From the NCBI GenBank assembly GCA_017882835.1, contig JADGOU010000026.1, positions 1 through 16,579 on the forward strand: 16,579 nucleotides of DNA, in the 5' to 3' direction. Made by a program: the position numbers and the translations under genes. Positions 1-7,187 of the stretch are shown here, one piece after another; position 1 is the first letter of the stretch, and each line of letters opens with the position of its first letter. This DNA comes from Frankiaceae bacterium. Its GTDB lineage: Bacteria > Actinomycetota > Actinomycetes > JADGOU01. The notes under the pieces were generated by a model, which did not search any database, was not told the DNA's origin, and saw only the letters and a list, made by a program, of their open reading frames with translations.

Positions 1-633
1 AATCCGGACCGGTGAACACGTGCAGGTGACCCCAGATCTCCAACTCACTGGCACAGCCGACGTCGAGCACACCGACGAGGTCCAGCAGGGCTCGCCGCCC
101 CGGCAGCCGTGGCAGGGTCGCCGCCTCGGCGCGCAGCCGGGCCGGCGTGGTGCGGCGGGACTGGATGGCGTAGATCACGGGTTCCCGCCGCAGGGTCGCC
201 GGCAGTACCGGCCAGCTCTCCACTACACAGCGCTCGAGCACCGCGGCGACCAGGCCGTCTCGGCGGAGCGCCAGCGGAGGTTCTGGCCGGAAGCCGGTGC
301 GCCGGTGGACGACGAGTCCCCGGCCGCCGCGCAGCTCTCGGTCACCGCCGATGGTGATATGAACCGCCCCCGGGCTCGGTGGCATCAGTCGCCAGAATTG
401 CAGCCCGGTTACGAAAGACAAGGCCGCGCAGTTCCCGGCGTACCTCAAGGCGGCGGCCCACCGCACCCACGGTTCGGTCAACCTCGTCGTGCGGACGTAG
501 GTGCGGGGAAACAAGCGCGTCAGCTCGCCGCGGGCGACAGCGCGGTCCAGAGTCGAGTGTGCGCCGGGGCGGAAGTCTGCACGCAGGAGTACGTCGTTCC
601 GCTTCGCCAGCAGCCAGGGTGCTCAGGGTGCAC
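1..633 (-). CDS. AbiEi-like / DUF559 family protein, C-terminus beyond window, apparent 5' frameshift
   Basis: Read leftward, one frame is open from 622 to the left edge (about 207 codons) and gives a coherent protein. An N-terminal winged-helix-like part (LLAKRNDVLLRADF, then RAVARGELTRLFPRTYVR) resembles the AbiEi antitoxin-type domain. A middle part follows (ALSFVTGLQFWRLMP, VHITIGGD), then RRALLDLVGVLDVGCASELE and IWGHLHVFTGP, which match the entry to the DUF559 (Vsr-endonuclease-like) domain. That domain, about 100 residues, lies outside the window. The family is abundant in actinobacteria and its role is not established. The frame has a TGA at 625-623 and no ATG/GTG/TTG before the TTG at 514, too late for the domain. 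A GTG at 633-631 followed by HPEH would give a normal start if one base were added near 617-619, so the gene is either frameshifted, uses a rare start such as CTG, or holds a sequencing error. No Shine-Dalgarno sequence is seen. The family call is firm; the start is not. Confidence 0.8.
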
Positions 634-659
634 GGATGCAACGTTTGCGGCGAATAGGG

Positions 660-680
660 AAGCCGTGCCTGGCTTGGCAC
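660..680. promoter_or_regulatory. interleaved inverted repeats upstream of the DUF559-type gene
   Basis: Two overlapping 5-bp palindromes share bases. AAGCC (660-664) pairs with GGCTT (671-675), and GTGCC (665-669) pairs with GGCAC (676-680). They lie about 27-47 bases upstream of the GTG at 633 on the minus strand, a position suited to an operator or to alternative leader hairpins. No family-specific operator is recognised, and chance is possible in such short arms. Confidence 0.25.
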
Positions 681-707
681 AATCTGTGGAGGAGACGCGG
701 TTGGACG

Positions 708-882
708 GTCGCGATCCGAGCAGGACTCCGGACTCCGCAGTCGCCTTATGATCACTCTCCTGTAGATCGACGTGCCGGAATGCCGCACTTGCTGGCGCAG
801 ATCGCGGTCGATCCGCACAATGATCACGAAACGGCCGGCTGGAGTGCAGCGCCTTGTGAAAGAGTCGGTGTCGGATCGCGAC
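708..882. repeat. 12-bp perfect inverted repeat pair, arms 708-719 and 871-882
   Basis: GTCGCGATCCGA at 708-719 is the exact reverse complement of TCGGATCGCGAC at 871-882, with 151 bases between. The interval holds no transposase or other recognisable gene, and no target-site duplication was seen outside the arms. It could be a remnant of a small mobile element, a pair of regulator sites, or coincidence (the core contains the common palindrome TCGCGA). Confidence 0.35.
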
Positions 883-1010
883 TGGAAAGCGAATGCGGCG
901 GATGAGCATCAACGATCACGCTGCGAGGCCCCACGGTGGCGATGACCTGGCGCAGCGCGCAAGCCGGCTCTGGCTGCCCGCGGCCCCCGGTGGGTGCCCG
1001 CCGGGCTCCG

Positions 1011-1024
1011 TAGACTCAAGTCCG
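1011..1024 (+). promoter_or_regulatory. putative valS -10 element with leaderless start
   Basis: TAGACT at 1011-1016 matches the actinobacterial TAnnnT -10 consensus. It is followed by exactly seven bases and the GTG at 1024, so transcription would begin at or next to the start codon. No Shine-Dalgarno sequence precedes this GTG. No convincing -35 hexamer is seen around 987-993, which lowers confidence. Confidence 0.45.
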
Positions 1025-3798
1025 TGACCGCCGCCGCCGCCGAGCCGCCCGCCGCCGAGCCCGCCGCCGCCGAGCCGGCATCCGCCCGGGTCGCTCCGTT
1101 AGTACTGCCGCCGCAGTACGCGCCGGCCGCGGTGGAAGCAGCGCTCTATGAGCGCTGGGTGGAGCGCGGCGTTTTCGGAGCCGACGCCGACGCGGTTCGC
1201 CGCGGCGACCGCCCCGGCTACTGCGTCGTCATCCCGCCGCCGAACGTGACCGGCTTCCTGCACATGGGGCACGCGTTCCAGCACACGCTGATGGACGCCC
1301 TCACCCGACGGCGGCGGATGCAGGGCTACGAGAGCCTCTGGCTGCCGGGCATGGACCACGCCGGCATCGCCACCCAGAACGTGGTCGAACGCGAGCTGGC
1401 GAAAGAGGGTATGAGCCGGCACGACCTGGGCCGAGAAGCCTTCGCCGCCCGCGTCTGGCGGTGGAAGGCCGAGTACGGCGGCAAGATCCTCGGCCAGATG
1501 CGGCGGCTCGGGGAGGGCGTGGACTGGAGCCGGGAGCGGTTCACAATGGACGCCGGCCTGTCCCGGGCGGTCCGGACGATGTTCACCCGGATGTACGCCG
1601 ACGACCTGATCTACCGCGCCGAGCGGATCATCAACTGGTGCCCGCGCTGCCACACCGCGCTGTCGGACATCGAGGTGGAGCACGTCGAGGAGGACGGCGA
1701 GCTGATCTCCATCCGGTACGGCGAGGGCGCGCGCTCCGTCGTCGTCGCCACCACCCGGGTGGAGACGATGCTCGGCGACACTGCGGTTGCCGTGCACCCG
1801 GACGACGAGCGCTACCGCCACCTGGTGGATACCACGGTCACCCTGCCGCTGATCGAGCGCCAGATCCCGGTGGTCGCCGACGCGCACGTCGACCCCTCCT
1901 TCGGCACCGGCGCAGTCAAGGTCACGCCCGCGCACGACCCGAACGACTTCGCGATCGCCCAGCGGCACGGTCTGCCGATGCCGTCGGTCATGGACGAGCA
2001 CGCCCGGATCACCGTGCCCGGACCGTACGCCGGAATGGACCGGTTCGAGGCCCGGCCGGCGGTGCGCGCGGCGCTGGCGGCCGACGGGCGCATCGTGGCC
2101 GAGCAGCGGCCGTACCGACACGCCGTCGGTCACTGCTCCCGCTGCCAGACCGTCGTGGAGCCCCGGCTGTCCCTGCAGTGGTTCGTGGCGGTGGCACCGC
2201 TGGCGCAGGCGGCCGGGGACGCCGTCCGGGACGGGCGCACCGCCATTCACCCGCCCGAGCTTGCCGGCCGCTTCTTCGCCTGGGTCGACGACATGCACGA
2301 CTGGTGCATCAGCCGGCAGCTGTGGTGGGGGCACCGGATCCCGGTCTGGTACTGCCCGGATGGGCACGTCACCGTGCCCGCCACCGGAACCGTCGAGGAC
2401 CCCACCGCCTGCGCGACCTGCGGTCGCGCCGACATCACCCAGGACGACGACGTCCTGGACACCTGGTTCTCCTCGGGGCTGTGGCCGTTCTCGACCCTGG
2501 GCTGGCCCGAGTCCACCGCCGACCTGGCCGCGTTCTACCCGACCGACGTCCTGGTCACCGGCTACGACATCATCTTCTTCTGGGTGGCCCGGATGATGAT
2601 GTTCGGGCTCTATGCCATGTCGGACGTCCCGTTCCGCACCGTCGCCCTGACCGGGCTGATCCGCGACGGCGCCGGCAAGAAGATGTCGAAGTCGCACGGC
2701 AACGTGGTCGACCCGCTGGAGTGGATCGACCGCTACGGCGCGGACGCACTGCGGTTTACCCTTGCCCGCGGGGCCAACCCCGGCACCGACGTCCCGGTCA
2801 CCGAGGACTGGGTGCAGGGCAGCCGCAACTTCGCCAACAAATTGTGGAACGCCAGCCGGTTCGCGCTGATGAACGGCGCCAGCACCGCGACCGGGCTGCC
2901 ACCGCGGGAGCAGCTGTCAACCCCGGACCGGTGGATCCTGTCTCGACTGGCGGCAGTGACGGCCGAGGTGGACGGCCGCTACGAGGACTTCCAGTTCGCC
3001 AAGGTTTGCGACGCACTGTTCCACTTCGCCTGGGACGAGGTCTTCGACTGGTACCTGGAGCTGGCCAAGATCCCACTGGCGGCGGGTGGCGAGCCGGCCG
3101 AGCGCACCCGGGCCGTGCTCGGCCACGTGTTCGACCAGCTGCTCCGGCTGCTGCACCCGGTGGTGCCCTTCGTGACCGAGACGCTGTGGACCGCCCTGAC
3201 CGGTGCCGAGACGATTGTCACCGCGGCCTGGCCGACGGCGGCTGATTCAGCACTGTTCGACCCGGCCGCTGAGGCCGATGTCGCCCGGCTGCAGATCCTC
3301 GTCACCGAGGTGCGGCGCTTCCGGGCCGAGCAAGGCCTGCGGCCGCGGCAACGGGTCCCGGCCGTCCTGGTCGTCGACGAGCCGACGGAGGCTGGGCTGA
3401 CGGCTGGGCTGACGGCTGGGCTGTCGGCTGGGCTGTCGGCTGGGCTGCCCACTGGGTTGACGACGTACGCCGAGAACATCGCCGCCCTGGTCGATGCCCG
3501 ACCCCTCGACGTTGCGACCGAGGTCCCGGCCGGCTGGGCGGTCGTCTCGGCCGCCGGCGCCCGGCTCGCGCTGGACCTCTCCGACGCGATCGACGTGGGC
3601 GCCGAACGAGCCCGGCTGCTCAAGGCGCAGCAGGCCGCGGGCCAGGAGCTGGGCCAGGTCAGCAACAAGCTCGGCCGGGCCGACTTCGTCACCAAGGCGC
3701 CCGCCGCCGTGGTGACGAAGATGCGGCTGCGCCAAGGGACCGCCCAGGCCGAGCTGGACCGGCTGCAGGGGCTGCTGGACGCCCTGCCCACCCGGTGA
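1024..3798 (+). CDS. valS: valyl-tRNA synthetase
   Basis: This is a class I aminoacyl-tRNA synthetase charging tRNA-Val with valine in the cytoplasm. Visible signatures: the HIGH-type motif HMGH at residues 80-83; the CP1 editing domain with VATTRVETMLGDTAVAVHP from about residue 241; zinc-ligand-like Cys pairs NWCPRC (204-209) and HCSRC (370-374); the ValS-typical DDDVLDTWFSSGLWPFS near 474-490; KMSKS at 553-557; a helical anticodon-binding domain to about 780; and a C-terminal coiled-coil arm from about 856 (DVGAERARL onward). At 924 residues it is slightly longer than usual. The excess comes from an Ala-Glu-Pro-rich N-terminal tail and a 24-residue Gly-Leu-rich tandem repeat (790-813). I chose GTG 1024 because of the leaderless -10 element; an in-frame GTG at 994 would overlap that promoter. 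The stop overlaps folC by four bases (GTGA). Confidence 0.97.
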   Translation: MTAAAAEPPAAEPAAAEPASARVAPLVLPPQYAPAAVEAALYERWVERGVFGADADAVRRGDRPGYCVVIPPPNVTGFLHMGHAFQHTLMDALTRRRRMQGYESLWLPGMDHAGIATQNVVERELAKEGMSRHDLGREAFAARVWRWKAEYGGKILGQMRRLGEGVDWSRERFTMDAGLSRAVRTMFTRMYADDLIYRAERIINWCPRCHTALSDIEVEHVEEDGELISIRYGEGARSVVVATTRVETMLGDTAVAVHPDDERYRHLVDTTVTLPLIERQIPVVADAHVDPSFGTGAVKVTPAHDPNDFAIAQRHGLPMPSVMDEHARITVPGPYAGMDRFEARPAVRAALAADGRIVAEQRPYRHAVGHCSRCQTVVEPRLSLQWFVAVAPLAQAAGDAVRDGRTAIHPPELAGRFFAWVDDMHDWCISRQLWWGHRIPVWYCPDGHVTVPATGTVEDPTACATCGRADITQDDDVLDTWFSSGLWPFSTLGWPESTADLAAFYPTDVLVTGYDIIFFWVARMMMFGLYAMSDVPFRTVALTGLIRDGAGKKMSKSHGNVVDPLEWIDRYGADALRFTLARGANPGTDVPVTEDWVQGSRNFANKLWNASRFALMNGASTATGLPPREQLSTPDRWILSRLAAVTAEVDGRYEDFQFAKVCDALFHFAWDEVFDWYLELAKIPLAAGGEPAERTRAVLGHVFDQLLRLLHPVVPFVTETLWTALTGAETIVTAAWPTAADSALFDPAAEADVARLQILVTEVRRFRAEQGLRPRQRVPAVLVVDEPTEAGLTAGLTAGLSAGLSAGLPTGLTTYAENIAALVDARPLDVATEVPAGWAVVSAAGARLALDLSDAIDVGAERARLLKAQQAAGQELGQVSNKLGRADFVTKAPAAVVTKMRLRQGTAQAELDRLQGLLDALPTR
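1027..1081 (+). repeat. Ala-Glu-Pro coding repeat at the valS N-terminus
   Basis: The second to about nineteenth codons are GCC-rich and encode three imperfect copies of Ala-Ala-(Ala)-Glu-Pro. They form a low-complexity tail ahead of the conserved core, which begins near PPQYAPAAVEAALYERW. The tail is probably disordered and dispensable for catalysis (inference). Confidence 0.6.
3391..3462 (+). repeat. six tandem 12-bp units inside valS
   Basis: Units of consensus GCTGGGCTGACG start at 3391, 3403, 3415, 3427, 3439 and 3451. The first two are identical, the third and fourth carry TCG for ACG, and the last two have drifted. Each encodes Ala-Gly-Leu-Thr/Ser. The array sits between the anticodon-binding domain and the C-terminal coiled coil, where family members normally have a short linker. 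The 12-base period keeps the frame. Confidence 0.95.
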
Positions 3799-5129
3799 CG
3801 TCCGCGCCGGCGCCGGAGTTTGCCCGGGTCGAGGCGGCGCTGGCCGCCCGGCAACCCAGCCGGATGGTCCCGGACCTCGACCGGATCACCGACCTGCTCG
3901 ATCTGATGGGTGCACCGCAGCGGGCCTACCCGTCGATCCACATCACCGGCACCAACGGCAAGACCACCACCGCTCGGCTGATCGACGCTCTGTTGCGGGC
4001 GTTCGGGTTGCGGCCCGGCCGCTACACCAGCCCACACCTGGAGTCGCCGACCGAGCGGATCTGCCTCGACGGCGCGCCCATGACCGCCGAGCAGTTCACC
4101 CGGACCTACGACGAGGTCGCCCCGTTCCTGACCATGGTGGACCGCCGGCACCCCGAGCCGGTGACCTACTTCGAGGTGCTCACCGCGATGGCGTTCGCCG
4201 CCTTCGCCGACGCGCCGGTCGACGTCGCCGTGCTCGAGGTGGGGCTGGGCGGCACCTGGGACGCCACGAACGTGGTCGCCGCTTCGGTCGCGGTCGTGAC
4301 GCCGATCGCCTTGGACCACACAGCCCTGCTCGGCGACAGCGTCGCCGCCATCGCCACCGAGAAGGCCGGCATCGTGCACCCGGGGGCCACCATGGTCATG
4401 GGGCAGCAGCCACTGGCAGCCGCCGAGGTGCTGCTCCGCCGGGCTGGCGAGGTCGGGGCAACGGTGGCCCGGGAGGGGCTGGAGTTCGGCGTGCTCGCCC
4501 GCTCGGTCGCTGTCGGCGGCCAGCTGGTGACGTTCCAGGGGCTGGGTGGGACCTATCCCGAGGTCTTCCTGCCGCTGCACGGCGCGCACATGGCGAGCAA
4601 CGCCGCCGGCGCGCTGGCGGCGGTCGAAGCCTTCCTCGGTGGGGGCCGCGGTGACCTGGCGGACGAGGCGGTGCGGGCCGGAATGGCGGCGGTGGTGTCC
4701 CCGGGCCGGCTGGAGACCGTCCGCACCAGTCCCACCGTGGTGCTGGACGCGGCGCACAACCCGGCGGGCGCCGCCGCGCTGGTTGCCACCTTGGTGGAGG
4801 CGTTCGCCTTCGACCGGCTGGTCGGGGTGGTCGGCATGCTCGCGGACAAAGACATCGCCGGCGTCTTGGCGGCGCTGGAACCGGTGCTGCACACGGTCGT
4901 GGTCACCGCCGTCGACTCACCGCGTGGGTTGCCGGCCGACGACCTGGCCGCCCGGGCAGTGGAGATCTTCGACGCCGACCGGGTCGTGGTGGAGTCGCGG
5001 CTGGACGACGCTCTGGACGTCGCGGTGGGCATCGCCGAGGACGACGCCGCGCTGGGCGCCGCCGGCGTCCTGGTCACTGGTTCGGTCGTTGCTGTGGGCG
5101 CCGCCCGGTCCCTGCTGCGGCGCCGGTGA
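3795..5129 (+). CDS. folC: folylpolyglutamate synthase / dihydrofolate synthase
   Basis: FolC is an ATP-dependent Mur-ligase-fold enzyme that adds glutamate to (dihydro)folates, and in many bacteria also glutamate to dihydropteroate. The 444-residue product has the expected length. Visible motifs: HITGTNGKTTTARL with the P-loop GTNGKTT at residues 52-58; YTSPHLESPTERI; LEVGLGGTWDATN (147-159), including the Mg-binding glutamate; the LDHTALLG and ATEKAGIV signatures; and LDAAHNP (317-323), which opens the C-terminal Mur ligase domain. The GTG start overlaps the valS stop (GTGA), with no separate ribosome binding site, implying translational coupling. Whether both activities are retained cannot be read from the sequence. 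The stop overlaps the next gene in the same way. Confidence 0.96.
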   Translation: MTSAPAPEFARVEAALAARQPSRMVPDLDRITDLLDLMGAPQRAYPSIHITGTNGKTTTARLIDALLRAFGLRPGRYTSPHLESPTERICLDGAPMTAEQFTRTYDEVAPFLTMVDRRHPEPVTYFEVLTAMAFAAFADAPVDVAVLEVGLGGTWDATNVVAASVAVVTPIALDHTALLGDSVAAIATEKAGIVHPGATMVMGQQPLAAAEVLLRRAGEVGATVAREGLEFGVLARSVAVGGQLVTFQGLGGTYPEVFLPLHGAHMASNAAGALAAVEAFLGGGRGDLADEAVRAGMAAVVSPGRLETVRTSPTVVLDAAHNPAGAAALVATLVEAFAFDRLVGVVGMLADKDIAGVLAALEPVLHTVVVTAVDSPRGLPADDLAARAVEIFDADRVVVESRLDDALDVAVGIAEDDAALGAAGVLVTGSVVAVGAARSLLRRR

Positions 5130-5512
5130 GCGACCCGCAGACCAACGCCGGGCCAGGTCCGGCCCCGGGCCCCCGGGACCCGCGGCGGGGGCTGCAGGCG
5201 ATCGCCGCCATGCTGTTGACGCTCGAGGCGCTGTCCGTCGCACTGGCCCTGGGCGTCGCCGGCGCCCAGGGCCACGGCGGCGCAGTCGCCATCGGCTGTC
5301 TGGTTTTGCTGGCCGTCGCGCTGTTAGTAGCGGCGGGGACGCTGCGCCGCCGGTTCGGCCGCCCGTTGGCCACCGTCCTGCAACCGCTGGTGATCGCGGC
5401 CGGACTGTTGGCCTGGCCGCTGTTCGTCCTGGGCGCCCTGTTCGGGGCGCTGTGGGTCGGCGTCCTGCGGATGGAGCGCGGCCTGTCCGGCCCCCCACCG
5501 GCGGCTCGGTAG
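5126..5512 (+). CDS. DUF4233 family small membrane protein
   Basis: This 128-residue protein starts at a GTG overlapping the folC stop (GTGA). A Pro/Gly-rich cytoplasmic-looking tail (1-20) is followed by four hydrophobic segments at about 23-45, 52-71, 80-97 and 99-115, then a short hydrophilic C-terminus. Size, four-helix layout and a place directly after folC and before ndk fit the actinobacterial DUF4233 family, whose function is unknown. No catalytic or binding motif is visible. Coupling to folC suggests co-production but does not prove a folate role. The family call rests on context and topology. Confidence 0.85.
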   Translation: MSDPQTNAGPGPAPGPRDPRRGLQAIAAMLLTLEALSVALALGVAGAQGHGGAVAIGCLVLLAVALLVAAGTLRRRFGRPLATVLQPLVIAAGLLAWPLFVLGALFGALWVGVLRMERGLSGPPPAAR

Positions 5513-5515
5513 GCT
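5510..5515 (+). promoter_or_regulatory. possible -10 element upstream of ndk
   Basis: TAGGCT overlaps the DUF4233 stop codon and matches TAnnnT. A transcript starting near 5522 would carry the 15-bp repeats in the ndk leader. The same string in a similar surrounding (GTAGGCTCG, with CCGACCG downstream) occurs upstream of mrdA at 8594-8599. No -35 hexamer is evident. Confidence 0.25.
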
Positions 5516-5526
5516 CGCCGCCGACC

Positions 5527-5580
5527 GTCCTGCCATCGCTGCCCGTCAAGACCCTGCCAGTCAAGACCCTGCCAACCAAG
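5527..5580 (+). repeat. 15-bp tandem repeat in the ndk leader
   Basis: GTCAAGACCCTGCCA occurs twice in perfect tandem (5545-5559 and 5560-5574). A shortened relative, GTCCTGCCA, lies at 5527-5535 and the fragment ACCAAG follows at 5575-5580. The array fills most of the 84-base gap between the DUF4233 gene and ndk and ends just before the ribosome binding site. It is non-coding for the annotated genes. Confidence 0.9.
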
Positions 5581-5584
5581 AGCT

Positions 5585-5589
5585 AGGAG
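5585..5589 (+). promoter_or_regulatory. ribosome binding site of ndk
   Basis: AGGAG is followed by seven bases and the GTG at 5597. Several neighbouring genes rely on overlaps or leaderless starts, so this is one of the clearer Shine-Dalgarno sites in the window. It fixes the ndk start. Confidence 0.85.
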
Positions 5590-5596
5590 ATCTACG

Positions 5597-6010
5597 GTGT
5601 CCGAGCGCACTCTCGTTCTCGTCAAGCCCGACGGCGTACGCCGTGGCCTCGCCGGCGAGGTGGTCTCCCGGCTGGAGTGCAAGGGCCTGACGCTGGTGGC
5701 GCTGGAGCTGCGCACGTTGGACCGGGCCACGGCCGAGAAGCACTACGCCGAGCACGCCGAGAAGCCGTTCTTCGGCGAGCTGGTCGACTTCATCACCTCC
5801 GGACCGCTGGTCGCGATCGTGGTCGAGGGTCCCCGGGCGGTCGACGGGGTGCGCGGGCTGATGGGGGTGACCGACCCGGTGCAGGCGAACCCCGGATCGC
5901 TGCGGGGTGACTACGCGCTCGAGATCGGCCAGAACCTGGTGCATGGTTCGGACTCGCCCGCATCGGCCGCCCGCGAGGTCGGGTTGTTCTTCCCGGCACT
6001 GGCCGGATAA
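5597..6010 (+). CDS. ndk: nucleoside diphosphate kinase
   Basis: The enzyme transfers the gamma phosphate from ATP to NDPs through a phosphohistidine, balancing (d)NTP pools in the cytoplasm. The 137-residue length is typical of the family. RTLVLVKPDGVRRGLAGE opens the fold, and the active-site loop reads NLVHGSDS with the catalytic His at 116. The nucleotide-binding segments NPGSLRGDYA and HAEKPFFGELVDFITSGP are present. The family norm is RGDF/Y, so GSLRGDYALEI is only a mild variant. The GTG start follows AGGAG at seven bases. The gene lies alone between the folC group and mreB and probably has its own transcript. Confidence 0.98.
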   Translation: MSERTLVLVKPDGVRRGLAGEVVSRLECKGLTLVALELRTLDRATAEKHYAEHAEKPFFGELVDFITSGPLVAIVVEGPRAVDGVRGLMGVTDPVQANPGSLRGDYALEIGQNLVHGSDSPASAAREVGLFFPALAG

Positions 6011-6082
6011 CTGAAACCGATCGTCGTCGAGCGACTACGGCGGGTCGCCAAGCGCCAACGCGATCTGAGTCGGACCGCGGGC

Positions 6083-6088
6083 TAGCAT
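6083..6088 (+). promoter_or_regulatory. possible -10 element of the mre operon
   Basis: TAGCAT fits TAnnnT and lies in the 119-base gap between ndk and the chosen mreB start. Transcription from about 6095 would give a leader of roughly 35 bases containing GGAAAGG (6112-6118) before the ATG at 6130. No clear -35 hexamer is seen. Confidence 0.4.
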
Positions 6089-6129
6089 CGGGCTGCTCCA
6101 CCGTGGCTACCGGAAAGGCCGCCCGCCGC

Positions 6130-7167
6130 ATGGCCAGTTCGTTCAACCTGTCCTTCCTGGGCCGCGACATGGCAGTCGACCTCGGGACCGCGAACACGCT
6201 GGTCTACGTCCGCGGCCGCGGCGTCGTGCTCAATGAGCCGTCCGTGGTGGCTGTCAACACCCGCACCTCCAGCATCCTCGCGGTCGGCACCGAGGCCAAG
6301 CGCATGATCGGGCGGACCCCGGGCAACATCGTGGCCATCCGGCCGCTCAAGGACGGCGTCATCGCCGACTTCGACACCACCGAGCGGATGCTGCGCTACT
6401 TCATCCAGAAGGTGCACCGGCGCAGCCGCTTCGTCCGCCCGCGGATCGTGGTCTGCGTGCCCTCGGGCATCACCGGGGTGGAGCAGCGGGCAGTGCGGGA
6501 GGCGGCGTACTCCGCGGGGGCCCGCCGGGTGTTCATCATCGAAGAGCCGATGGCAGCCGCGATCGGTGCCGGACTGCCGGTGCACGAGCCCACCGGCAAC
6601 ATGGTCGTCGACATCGGCGGCGGCACCACCGAGGTCGCGGTGATCTCGCTCGGCGGCATCGTGACCAGCCAGAGCATCCGCACCGGTGGCGACGAACTCG
6701 ACGTCGCGATCATCACCTACGTGAAGAAGGAGTATTCGTTGATGCTCGGCGAGCGCACCGCCGAGGAGATCAAGATGGCCATCGGGTCAGCCTTCCCGCT
6801 GACCGATGAGCCGCATGCCGAGATTCGCGGGCGCGACCTGGTCAGTGGCCTGCCCAAGACGATCGTCGTCAGTGCGGAGGAGATCCGCAAGGCCATCGAG
6901 GAGCCGGTCAACGCGATCGTGGACGCGGTCAAGACGACGCTGGACCAGTGCCCGCCGGAGCTGGCTGGCGACGTGATGGACCGGGGCATCGTGCTCACCG
7001 GCGGGGGCGCCCTGCTCCGCGGGCTCGATGAGCGGCTCCGCCACGAAACCGGCATGCCGATCCACATCACCGACAACCCGCTGCACTCGGTCGCCATCGG
7101 CTCCGGCAAGTGCGTGGAGGAGTTCGAGGCCTTGCAGCAGGTGCTCATCGCCGAGCCACGCCACTAG
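6130..7167 (+). CDS. mreB: rod-shape-determining protein MreB
   Basis: MreB is a bacterial actin homologue that polymerises under the membrane and guides lateral wall synthesis; in sporulating actinomycetes it acts mainly in spore wall assembly. Actin-fold motifs are visible: phosphate-1 DLGTANTLVY from residue 17, phosphate-2 VVDIGGGTTEVAV with Asp161, and the adenosine loop LTGGGALLRGL near 289-299. The N-terminal NLSFLGRDMAV is the usual short amphipathic membrane-binding start. I chose ATG 6130 (345 residues), which matches homologue length and follows GGAAAGG. A GTG at 6103 would add nine residues and cannot be excluded. It begins the mreB-mreC-mreD-mrdA-rodA cluster. Confidence 0.97.
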   Translation: MASSFNLSFLGRDMAVDLGTANTLVYVRGRGVVLNEPSVVAVNTRTSSILAVGTEAKRMIGRTPGNIVAIRPLKDGVIADFDTTERMLRYFIQKVHRRSRFVRPRIVVCVPSGITGVEQRAVREAAYSAGARRVFIIEEPMAAAIGAGLPVHEPTGNMVVDIGGGTTEVAVISLGGIVTSQSIRTGGDELDVAIITYVKKEYSLMLGERTAEEIKMAIGSAFPLTDEPHAEIRGRDLVSGLPKTIVVSAEEIRKAIEEPVNAIVDAVKTTLDQCPPELAGDVMDRGIVLTGGGALLRGLDERLRHETGMPIHITDNPLHSVAIGSGKCVEEFEALQQVLIAEPRH

Positions 7168-7187
7168 CCGGCGCCCGCCCCAGCCTG

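Larger units (their letters stand above)
634..1010. other. gene-free intergenic region
   Basis: No frame on either strand reads as a recognisable protein, and base composition is visibly less GC-rich than in the flanking genes. It separates the leftward DUF559-type gene from rightward valS, so both promoters should lie here. Visible structure: interleaved palindromes at 660-680; a direct repeat of GGACTCC near 723-736; a perfect 12-bp inverted repeat (708-719 and 871-882); and TGATCA at both 749-754 and 821-826. No T-box-like specifier or antiterminator could be recognised upstream of valS. The rest appears featureless. Confidence 0.6.

Noticed and set aside
20..751. Rightward 243-codon open frame at the left end
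   Set aside because: Its product is Gln/Arg/Pro-rich with no recognisable fold. It is the shadow of the leftward DUF559-type gene, whose translation reads as a coherent protein.
634..1010. T-box riboswitch upstream of valS
   Set aside because: No specifier loop, no T-box-like TGGNACC antiterminator element and no terminator were seen; the promoter appears to start transcription at the valS start codon.
1099..2697. 532-codon leftward open frame opposite valS
   Set aside because: It is composed of His/Gly/Asp/Val-rich antisense codons typical of high-GC shadows. valS on the plus strand has all family motifs.
2979..4892. 637-codon leftward open frame across valS and folC
   Set aside because: It crosses two certain genes and gives low-complexity sequence. 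The repeats in it are the antisense of the valS array.
5513..5586. Frame-shifted continuation of the DUF4233 gene encoding PVKTLPVKTLPTKS
   Set aside because: It would need a +1 shift near the stop, with no slippery sequence. It is simply the reading of the 15-bp repeats in another frame.
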